A stretch of DNA of 47,216 nt from Rhodospirillaceae bacterium (GTDB lineage Bacteria; Pseudomonadota; Alphaproteobacteria; GCA-2731375). This document shows, in pieces, positions 1-7,630 of this stretch; position 1 is the stretch's first letter; each line of letters begins with the position of its first letter. A program made the position numbers and the translations under genes. Below the pieces are notes generated by a model. The model did no database searches, was not told the origin of the DNA, and was given only the letters and a program-made list of their open reading frames with translations. The stretch covers positions 1-47,216 of the forward strand of contig JABIRL010000222.1 of NCBI GenBank assembly GCA_018667855.1, written 5' to 3'.

Positions 1-442
1 GCGCGGCCCGAAGACAATGGCCGGCGTCAGTTGTCACCATGGCGCTGAGGGGTTGTTGGAAATGGCCGCGCAATGCCGTTATCTGGTCTGTGTGCTGCCG
101 CTCACCGATGAAACTCGCGGCATTATCAATGGTGATCTTGTTTCCGCCATGCCCCGGGGCGGCTATGTCATCAACATCGCGCGCGGCGGCCATCAGGTTG
201 ATGAAGATTTGCTGGCGGCCCTGGACAGCGGCCAGCTGGGCGGTGTTTTCCTGGATGTATTTAATGAGGAGCCTCTGCCCTCCATCCATCCCCTGTGGCT
301 GCATGACAAGGTCTGGATGACACCGCATGTGGCGGGCGAGTTGATGCCCCGATCCTGCGCCAAATCCGTCGCCGCCAATATCCGCCGGATCGAAGCCGGC
401 GAGCCCGTGCCGGATTTGTTCGATAAAACCCGCGGCTATTAA
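1..442 (+). CDS. D-2-hydroxyacid dehydrogenase (glyoxylate/hydroxypyruvate reductase A-like), C-terminal part, truncated by window start
   Basis: NAD-binding/catalytic motifs LPLTDETRGIINGDLVSAMPRGGYVINIARGGHQVDEDLLAALDSGQLGGVFLDVFNEEPLP...HPLW...TPHVAG; the first ORF-track Met (17) is probably internal. Confidence 0.85.
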   Translation, partial: RGPKTMAGVSCHHGAEGLLEMAAQCRYLVCVLPLTDETRGIINGDLVSAMPRGGYVINIARGGHQVDEDLLAALDSGQLGGVFLDVFNEEPLPSIHPLWLHDKVWMTPHVAGELMPRSCAKSVAANIRRIEAGEPVPDLFDKTRGY

Positions 443-574
443 GGTCTTTCCGTTTGAAACGGAAACGCCAAGCCAGCCCGCTCCCCCTGCTCGTCCGCCC
501 CTTAATGGTACCCTGTGGGTGGATGGGCAGGGAGAGCGGGCGGGTAGTTCAAATCCGAAAATGGTCTAGTTAAT

Positions 575-997
575 CTAGGAACGCGGAAAAGTCCGAAATA
601 CGCCGGAGGCGCTGAAGACCAATTTGCCATCGGCAAAGGCCTCGGCCTCGGCGAACGCCATATCGCCTTCCTGACCGGCCAGCCAGGCGGTGCCGTCCAG
701 CCAGGCGCCGGCGTCAACCGAACCGATCAGATCGCAGACCATGCGAACCGTTACCCCGCGCCGCGCGGTGCCCCGGCTTACGGCGGTGGCGAGCAAGCCA
801 TCGGCAAAGGCCGACATCATGCCGCCATGCAGGCTGCCATGGACATTGCAATGACGATGCTGGACCCGCAGTCCGTGCCAAAACCGGCCGTCATCATCCA
901 CTTTGTGAAAATAGGGGCCGTTGTGCGTCGTATAGGGCCCCCTGGTTTTGGAATGGATAAATCCAATGGGGGGATCCGGTGGGAATTCAGTTGTCAT
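575..997 (-). CDS. PaaI-family hotdog-fold thioesterase
   Basis: 140 aa with HxxHGGMMSAFADGLLATA motif typical of PaaI/4HBT thioesterases. Confidence 0.8.
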   Translation of the reverse strand: MTTEFPPDPPIGFIHSKTRGPYTTHNGPYFHKVDDDGRFWHGLRVQHRHCNVHGSLHGGMMSAFADGLLATAVSRGTARRGVTVRMVCDLIGSVDAGAWLDGTAWLAGQEGDMAFAEAEAFADGKLVFSASGVFRTFPRS

Positions 998-1044
998 GGC
1001 CCCATTATGGCGGCTTTCCTGGCTGAATTGGAATAGTCACGACG

Positions 1045-1058
1045 GGACAAATTTGTCC
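1045..1058. promoter_or_regulatory. perfect 14-bp palindrome GGACAAATTTGTCC, candidate operator upstream of the CqsS-like gene
   Basis: GGACAAATTTGTCC is its own reverse complement; lies in the gap between the divergent thioesterase and sensor genes. Confidence 0.3.
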
Positions 1059-1127
1059 AAGACCACGGCGCCATAACCCACATCCGAACAGCTTTGCAAA
1101 AGCCGGGGTTTCGTACGAATCGCACCT

Positions 1128-2531
1128 ATGGTTAACGATTTATTGAAATTGTTAGCGTACTTGCGATCGCCGTGGAGTGGAATTTTCATGCTGCCAGACG
1201 GATTGATCGTACGATTGCCGCCTTCGGTGCGCGCCCTGTTCAGGTTGCTGGGCGGCGTGGTCGGGCGGAACTATCATCATGGCGAACGCAACCTAGTGGC
1301 GGTCAGTGTCTGTGGTGTGTTCGGCATGCCGCTGTACTATTTCGTCTGGCATGATCTGTTCCCCCAACCATACGAAAACCTGACACTGCGTCTGATCGGC
1401 GGCGCCCTGTGCATACCGCTCGCGTTCAAGGACCATTGGCCCGAAGGCATGCGCCGCTTCGCGCCGATACTCTGGTACGGCACTGTGTTGTACGTGTTGC
1501 CGTTTTTCTTCACCTATATGACCCTTCAAAACGATTTCGCGCCGGTCTGGCTGGTTTCCTTTATCGCGGCATTACTGCTGCTTGTTTTTCTGGTCGACTG
1601 GCTCAATCTGATCGTCCTTTCGGTATTTGGCATGTTGGTGGCCTGGATTGTGTTTACCCTGGGCAATGGTCAAGTCAGCGATCCCAACGTCTTCATGGAA
1701 TTGACTCCGGTGGTGTTGTTCGCCCTCGTCGTCGGCACTGTTTTCAGTTATCGCAACGAAACCCTGAAGCAGGAGCGCCTGGACGCCATGCTGATGGCCG
1801 GGCGGAACTTGTCCCGTGAACTGCGTGAGCCGCTCTTGGGCATTCGCACCAGCACGGTCAGCTTGAAGCGCTATTTGCCGCAATTGTTGGAGGCCCACGA
1901 ACTCGCAGAAAACAACGGCTTGGCGGTTCGGGAAATTTCAACGGGTCACCGGCGGGCCCTGGGCAATAGTCTTGAACGCCTGCAGCAGGAAACCAGTCAT
2001 GCCAGCACTATCATAGAGATGCTGCTGCGCAATACTGGCGGCGTACCGGTTGACCCATCTGAGTTTCAAGTGGTCTCCATGGCCGAATGCGTTGAAACAG
2101 CCCTGCAACGCTATCCATTCGCCTCGGAAGTGGAACGCAAGATCGTAAAGGTAAAAATGACCCGGGATTTCGGTTTTCTGGGATCGGACAGCGGAATGGT
2201 CCACGTCGTGCTTTCCTTGCTGAAAATTGCGCTTTCTTCCGTGGCCAAGTACGGCAAGGGCGAAGTCCTCATCGAATTGGCCACATCACCTGGCGATTGT
2301 GAATTACGCATTCGTGACAGCAGCGCAGGACCTCCCCCGGGACGCTTGGCCAACCTTTTCGACGAGTTTTCCTTGCTCGAGTCCGACAGCGGCACCGGTC
2401 CGGCCTTGGCCCAGGCGAAAAAATTGGTGGAGGCCTTCGCCGGCGCCATCGCCATTCGGTCGGAACGGGGACAGTTTACCGAATATGTCATTATCCTGCC
2501 GCCAGCGAGCGAAAGCGGCGCCGTTGTCTGA
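1128..2531 (+). CDS. CqsS-like membrane sensor protein with degenerate histidine-kinase core
   Basis: N-terminal multi-TM segment GVFGMPLYYFVWHDLFPQPYENLTLR...LPFFFTYMTLQNDFAPVWLVSFIAALLL resembles Vibrio CqsS as remembered; C-terminal HATPase-like region; H-box reads LSRELREPLLGI. Confidence 0.75.
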   Translation: MVNDLLKLLAYLRSPWSGIFMLPDGLIVRLPPSVRALFRLLGGVVGRNYHHGERNLVAVSVCGVFGMPLYYFVWHDLFPQPYENLTLRLIGGALCIPLAFKDHWPEGMRRFAPILWYGTVLYVLPFFFTYMTLQNDFAPVWLVSFIAALLLLVFLVDWLNLIVLSVFGMLVAWIVFTLGNGQVSDPNVFMELTPVVLFALVVGTVFSYRNETLKQERLDAMLMAGRNLSRELREPLLGIRTSTVSLKRYLPQLLEAHELAENNGLAVREISTGHRRALGNSLERLQQETSHASTIIEMLLRNTGGVPVDPSEFQVVSMAECVETALQRYPFASEVERKIVKVKMTRDFGFLGSDSGMVHVVLSLLKIALSSVAKYGKGEVLIELATSPGDCELRIRDSSAGPPPGRLANLFDEFSLLESDSGTGPALAQAKKLVEAFAGAIAIRSERGQFTEYVIILPPASESGAVV

Positions 2532-2593
2532 AGTTGCCCGCCGCATTCGTCTGTCGCCCTCATTCGCGCATGAGTTTCACGATGGGAAGTGGG

Positions 2594-3838
2594 ATGGCTG
2601 AACAGAAAATTTGGCCGGGCCTCCGCGGGTGGTTGGCCCGCGGCACTGCAATTTGTTTTTTTGGCCTGTCGCTTTTGGCGCCATCGGCGATCGCGTCGGA
2701 ATGGGACCTCGGCGGTTATGTGGCGTCTGAAATCCGTCTCTTTCCCAATTCGCCGGGTGATAAGGCCCAGAATTCGGATATTTATTCGACGGCTCTTACT
2801 TTGCAGCCAGAATTTCGCGCGCGGTCCGCATCCGGCACGGATCAGTTCGTCGCCATTCCCTTTCTGAAAGCGGATCAACACGACGACCACCGTAGCCATG
2901 GCGACCTGCGGGAGCTGTACTGGCAGCGCCAAGGGACAAATTGGTCGTTATTGGTGGGCCTGAACAGGGTCTTTTGGGGTGTCGCCGAGGCAAGGCACGT
3001 GGTCGACATCATCAATCAGACCGATCTGGTGGAAAGTCCGTTCGCCGAGGATAAGCTGGGCCAGGGGATGATAAATCTTCGCTACTTTGCCGATTTTGGG
3101 ACTTTTGATGGCTATTTTCTAACCGGGTTTCGTGACCGCAGCTTCCCTGATGACGAGGCACGGTTGCGCGGCGGTTTACCAATTGACACGGACAATCCGG
3201 TATTTGAATCCTCCGCCCGCCGCCGTCATATGGATTGGGCGCTGCGCTGGTCCAGGGTCATTGGTGATTGGGATATCGGCCTGTCGCAGTTTCGCGGTAC
3301 CGGACGCGAACCTAGATTGCAGCCGGGTCTACAGGCCAATGGCATGGCTCACCTGGTGCCGCACTACGACATCATTAATCAGACCGGACTGGATATACAA
3401 TATACCCATGATGCCTGGATCTGGAAGCTGGAAGGGTTTTCCCGGCATGGCCAGGGAGATCGCTTTTTGGCCCTTGCCGGCGGTTTCGAATACACTTTGT
3501 TTGATCTGGCGGGGCGCGGCATCGACCTGGGACTATTGGCGGAATATCTTTACGACAACCGCACCGCAGATGCTCCCGCAACGCACTTTGATGATGATAT
3601 ATTTGCGGGATTTCGCCTCGCCCTCAACGATGCCGCCGGTACCGAGGTAACGGGCGGCGCCATCATTGATAGGCATAGCCGGGCTGTATTGTTCTCCATT
3701 GAAGCCGCCTGGCGGGTAAACGACCGATGGCGCTTGAATGTTGAAGGCTTGGCATTTCACCGCGTACCAGTGCGCGATCCCCTTTATGGCGTGCGCAGAG
3801 ACGATTTCCTGCGATTACAACTGTCGCGGTTCTTTTGA
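2594..3838 (+). CDS. outer-membrane beta-barrel protein (porin/exporter-like)
   Basis: Signal peptide (GTAICFFGLSLLAPSAIASE), alternating amphipathic strands, terminal aromatic ...LQLSRFF; ORF opens at 2534, start chosen at MAEQ (2594), 2570 or 2582 also possible. Confidence 0.65.
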   Translation: MAEQKIWPGLRGWLARGTAICFFGLSLLAPSAIASEWDLGGYVASEIRLFPNSPGDKAQNSDIYSTALTLQPEFRARSASGTDQFVAIPFLKADQHDDHRSHGDLRELYWQRQGTNWSLLVGLNRVFWGVAEARHVVDIINQTDLVESPFAEDKLGQGMINLRYFADFGTFDGYFLTGFRDRSFPDDEARLRGGLPIDTDNPVFESSARRRHMDWALRWSRVIGDWDIGLSQFRGTGREPRLQPGLQANGMAHLVPHYDIINQTGLDIQYTHDAWIWKLEGFSRHGQGDRFLALAGGFEYTLFDLAGRGIDLGLLAEYLYDNRTADAPATHFDDDIFAGFRLALNDAAGTEVTGGAIIDRHSRAVLFSIEAAWRVNDRWRLNVEGLAFHRVPVRDPLYGVRRDDFLRLQLSRFF

Positions 3839-4692
3839 TGTCGGAGCCGGTTATGAGAAAGGCAAGACGAACCATGCCACAAACAGCATCCACGGGGTTT
3901 TCCTCGGCAAAGTTGTTTGCGACAGCCTTTCTGGTCTTTTCGGCCACCATGGCGAACGCCCAAGTCACGGCCAACCCGGCCAACAAGGGATTGGCCATTG
4001 CGTCGGTGGCGGATCAGCGCGATCACGGCTTCAAGGATTATTCGGCCGATGTGACCATGAAGCTGCGCAGCAAGACTGGTGGCGAAAGCCAGCGGCAGCT
4101 GAATATCAAAGTGCTGGAGGGCCGGGACGATGGTGACAAGAGCCTGATCGTCTTCAGTCGGCCTAGGGACATCAACGGCACGGCTCTGCTCACCTTTTCC
4201 CATAAGACGGGCAACGATGATCAATGGATCTATTTGCCCGCCTTAAAACGCGTCAAGCGGATCAGTTCCACCAATCGCTCGGGCGCGTTTGTCGGCAGCG
4301 AATTCGCTTACGAGGACCTGGTGCGCCCGGACGTGGCACGCTACACCTATCGATGGCTGCGCGACGAAACGATCGAAGCTCAACCCGTACATATTGTCGA
4401 GCGGACCCCAACTTACCGGAATTCCGGCTATAAACGCCAAATCGTCTGGTATGATCAGGCCGAGTTCCGCATCTTGCGGATTGACTTCTATGACCGCAAC
4501 AACGCTTTGTTGAAACGGTTCTCGGCTTCGGGTTACCAAATATATGAGCGCAAATATTGGCGACCGGCTCTTATGCTCATGGTCAATTTGCAAAATGGCA
4601 AGAGCACTAGTCTAGTTTGGAAAAACTATAAATTCGGCAACGGCTATAGCGACAGTTATTTCAACAAAAACAGAATCAAAAACCTTCGTTGA
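3838..4692 (+). CDS. LolA-like outer membrane lipoprotein-sorting protein
   Basis: Signal peptide ending ATMANAQ; DYSADVTMKLRSKTGGESQRQLNIKVLE...DQWIYLPALKRVKRISSTNRSGAFVGSEFAYEDL pattern of the LolA-like family often encoded with MMPL/RND exporters; ATG overlaps previous TGA by 1 nt. Confidence 0.75.
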   Translation: MSEPVMRKARRTMPQTASTGFSSAKLFATAFLVFSATMANAQVTANPANKGLAIASVADQRDHGFKDYSADVTMKLRSKTGGESQRQLNIKVLEGRDDGDKSLIVFSRPRDINGTALLTFSHKTGNDDQWIYLPALKRVKRISSTNRSGAFVGSEFAYEDLVRPDVARYTYRWLRDETIEAQPVHIVERTPTYRNSGYKRQIVWYDQAEFRILRIDFYDRNNALLKRFSASGYQIYERKYWRPALMLMVNLQNGKSTSLVWKNYKFGNGYSDSYFNKNRIKNLR

Positions 4693-4748
4693 TCCGAAAA
4701 CACCATAGTCAATAAATATTAGGGACTTTGAATTTTGGCCCGACGCCG

Positions 4749-4769
4749 GTCAGACAATTTCAGTCTGAT
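4749..4769. promoter_or_regulatory. small inverted repeat TCAGAC-N7-GTCTGA in AT-rich intergenic region
   Basis: 6-bp stem at 4750-4755 / 4763-4768 in a 154-bp AT-rich gap between the LolA-like gene and the second kinase gene. Confidence 0.25.
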
Positions 4770-4846
4770 AAATGGCTTAGCAATATTTTAATCGAATTCC
4801 CTCAATACTGCGCCTTGCTTAATATTTAGGTGAAGGCTGTGGCGTC

Positions 4847-6265
4847 ATGAGTTACGCCAATGGTACGGCGGAAGGGCACGGATTGGAAACGGCGACGAAG
4901 GCCGAAGGCGCCAGCAGCGCCTTGGTCGGGTCGCGCACGCCTTTACGTCATGAGGAAATCAGCCGCTTTCTCGTGGTCAGCCGGACAAATATCGCAATCG
5001 AACCCATTGCTTCGGTGCTTTTTGCCATTGGCCTCTGGCAATATGGCGACATACGGCGGATCGGCATCTGGTTGGCGTTAATATGGGCGCTGGCCGTATT
5101 GCGCCTATTGTTGAACCTGCACATCCAACGCACGGATCTGGCCGAGGAACGCTTGGCGGAATGGGGCTTTGCGGTATCCGCCGTCACCACTTTGGCGGGC
5201 GGCTTATGGGCCAGCGGCCTTCTGTTTCTCTGGCCGGTGGGTACGGAACCGCTGGCCAACGCACTTGGGTTTTTTCTGGTCGTCCCGATCATGGCGGTTG
5301 CCGGTATCGTCGTGGTGACCGTGGCGGTTCATGTACTTGCGGTCCTACCTTATCTGTTGGTCACAGGTATCGTGGCGGCGATCTGTTTGCTGTGGCAGCC
5401 GACGGCAAGTTCCGCCTTGCCTGTCACATTGCCCCTCATGGGGCTTATCGTGGCCATCGTGATGCTGGCAGCACTTGGCTGGTGGGTTAACAGTCTACAT
5501 GCGCGGCAGGCGCAGCTGAGTAAGGAACTGGATGCCGCGCACGAGGCGGCGAAAGCCGCCCATCTAACCAAGTCTGAATTTGTCGCCAACATTTCTCATG
5601 AACTGCGCACGCCCCTGAACGCCATCAACGGTTTCTCGGAAATTATCAAGGATCAGGCCTTCGGTCCGATCGACACCCCGCAATATCTGGAATACGCCAA
5701 CGATATTTACGAAAGCGGCGGCCGTCTGCTCGAGGTTATCAACGACATTCTCGAGCTTTCAAACCTTGAAACCGGCAAAATGTCATTCGCCGAAGAATGG
5801 GTCGATGTGCGGGCGGTCGTTCATTCCGTCATTGATGCCGCGCTGGCGCGGGCCGACGAAGCCGGCGTTACCCTGCAGGAAATTGCATCGGATCGTCCGA
5901 TCTTTTTGCTGGCGGATCGCCAATTGCTCAAACAAATTCTGTCCAATTTGGTTTCCAACGCCGTCAAGTTCACCCCACTCGGCGGCGAGGTCACGGTCGA
6001 GGTGAAGTTCGGGCCCACCGGCGACCTGATGATGATCGTCAACGACAATGGCATCGGTATGTCACCCGAAGACATCGCCACGGCGCAGACGCCATTCGGC
6101 CAGGCCGATGCTTCGCTGGCCCGGCGTTTCGAGGGTACCGGCCTCGGCATCCCGTTGGTGAAATCGTTGGTTGAATTGCACGGCGGGACGTTCCGTCTGC
6201 AAAGTGACTTGAGTGTCGGAACCCGTGCGATTGCAAAATTTCCGGCGAACAGCATACAAAAGTAG
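4847..6265 (+). CDS. membrane sensor histidine kinase (HisKA + HATPase_c)
   Basis: About 6 TM segments followed by FVANISHELRTPLNAINGFSEII H-box, LSNLVSNAVKFTP N-box, DNGIGM, GTGLGIPLVKSLVELHGG. Confidence 0.9.
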   Translation: MSYANGTAEGHGLETATKAEGASSALVGSRTPLRHEEISRFLVVSRTNIAIEPIASVLFAIGLWQYGDIRRIGIWLALIWALAVLRLLLNLHIQRTDLAEERLAEWGFAVSAVTTLAGGLWASGLLFLWPVGTEPLANALGFFLVVPIMAVAGIVVVTVAVHVLAVLPYLLVTGIVAAICLLWQPTASSALPVTLPLMGLIVAIVMLAALGWWVNSLHARQAQLSKELDAAHEAAKAAHLTKSEFVANISHELRTPLNAINGFSEIIKDQAFGPIDTPQYLEYANDIYESGGRLLEVINDILELSNLETGKMSFAEEWVDVRAVVHSVIDAALARADEAGVTLQEIASDRPIFLLADRQLLKQILSNLVSNAVKFTPLGGEVTVEVKFGPTGDLMMIVNDNGIGMSPEDIATAQTPFGQADASLARRFEGTGLGIPLVKSLVELHGGTFRLQSDLSVGTRAIAKFPANSIQK

Positions 6266-6271
6266 GAGTTG

Positions 6272-6289
6272 CGCCCCGGCAGCGGGGCG
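6272..6289 (+). other. GC-rich hairpin CGCCCCG-GCAG-CGGGGCG between kinase stop and CqsA-like start
   Basis: Perfect 7-bp stem with 4-nt loop, 10 nt upstream of ATG 6299, no T-run. Confidence 0.4.
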
Positions 6290-6298
6290 TTGGTAACA

Positions 6299-7630
6299 AT
6301 GCGAGACCGAGAACAAGAAACAACGCCCGCACATGCGCCGGAAAACTGGGGCGAGCTGCCATCGCTGGGTCGCCGAATAGAGCGATACCATCGGCGCATT
6401 GAAAACGGTCATCCCCTGTTGGGCCGGCAACCGGACCGCAATTCTATTGAACTATCCGGCAACGATTATCTTTGCCTCGGTGTGCATTCGGCCATCATTG
6501 AGGCGCAGGTCGCCGTCATGCAGGGTGGCGGGGACGACGTATATATGTCGGCGGCCTTTCTGACCGATGGCACCATGCAACGCGCCGTGGAACGGAAAAC
6601 GGCCGCTTTTCTGGGCACGGAGGATGCCGTGCTGTGCCAATCGGGCTGGTGCGCGAACCTGGGCCTGATGCAGGCAATCACCGATCAGGATAGCCTGGTC
6701 TACCTCGATCCGAGCGTCCATGCGGCATTCTGGGACGGTGCCCGCAGTACCGGTTCGAAGATCCGACCGTTCCGCCACAACAGTCCGGAAAGCCTGGAAA
6801 GCAAAATCAAAAGACACGGCGTTGGCATTGTCGTCGTCTCGGCCGTTTACGGTAGCGACGGTACCGTTTGCCCCTTGTTGGAGATAGCGGATATCGCGGA
6901 ACGATATGGCTGTGAGATTGTCGTCGACGAAACCCATTCGATTGGTGTTTTCGGCCGGCAAGGGCAGGGCCTGGTCTCGGACCTGGGGCTGCGGGAAAAG
7001 GTCACATATCGTACCTTCAGCCTTTCCAAGGCCATGGTGACACGGGCCGGCATGGTTACGGGCCCGGCCCGGATCCTGGACTTTTTCCGTTTTGAATCCC
7101 GCCCCGCGATTTTTAGTTCAGCCGTCCTGCCACATGAGGTGGCCGGTCTCGGCGCGGCCCTGAATGTTATTCAAGAGGAAGATTGGCGCCGCGAACGCCT
7201 GCGCCGCAACACCAGCGCCTTGCGCGGCCGATTGATTGAATTGGGATTTGGCATACCTGCGAATGGTTCGCACATCATCCCGCTCCTGGCCGGCCCTGAA
7301 GAAGCGGCGATCGTACTTCGCGATGCGCTTGAGCGGCATGACCTGTTTGGCACCCTGATATGCGCACCGGCGACCACGCGAAACGGCGCCTTGGTGCGCC
7401 TGTCGATCAATTCCGGATTGATCGAGGACGACCTGCAGCGCATCGCGGGTGCCTGTGCTGCCATCCGCGATGAAATTCCGGTCAGCCGCTGGCCGATTAC
7501 GCTGCGTCTAGGGGTTGCCGCCCTGGCCGGTGATGGCGCCGCCGGTCCGTCGAAGAATTTCAGGGCGTCAGGCGCCGCTGTTGATGAGGCTTCAACCGGG
7601 TCCGACAAACAACAAAGGCGGATTGGGTGA
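6299..7630 (+). CDS. CqsA-like alpha-oxoamine synthase (PLP-dependent acyltransferase), copy 1
   Basis: Full-length: SGNDYLCL, YMSAAFL, LCQSGWCANLGLMQAI, VVDETHSIGVFGRQGQGL, PLP-lysine region RTFSLSKAMVTRAG, FSSAVLPHE; CqsA/LqsA/KBL-like. Confidence 0.85.
   Translation: MRDREQETTPAHAPENWGELPSLGRRIERYHRRIENGHPLLGRQPDRNSIELSGNDYLCLGVHSAIIEAQVAVMQGGGDDVYMSAAFLTDGTMQRAVERKTAAFLGTEDAVLCQSGWCANLGLMQAITDQDSLVYLDPSVHAAFWDGARSTGSKIRPFRHNSPESLESKIKRHGVGIVVVSAVYGSDGTVCPLLEIADIAERYGCEIVVDETHSIGVFGRQGQGLVSDLGLREKVTYRTFSLSKAMVTRAGMVTGPARILDFFRFESRPAIFSSAVLPHEVAGLGAALNVIQEEDWRRERLRRNTSALRGRLIELGFGIPANGSHIIPLLAGPEEAAIVLRDALERHDLFGTLICAPATTRNGALVRLSINSGLIEDDLQRIAGACAAIRDEIPVSRWPITLRLGVAALAGDGAAGPSKNFRASGAAVDEASTGSDKQQRRIG

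Noticed and set aside
2930-2948. Near match to the GGACAAATTTGTCC palindrome (gggacaaattggtc)
   Set aside because: Imperfect and inside the beta-barrel coding sequence; most likely coincidental
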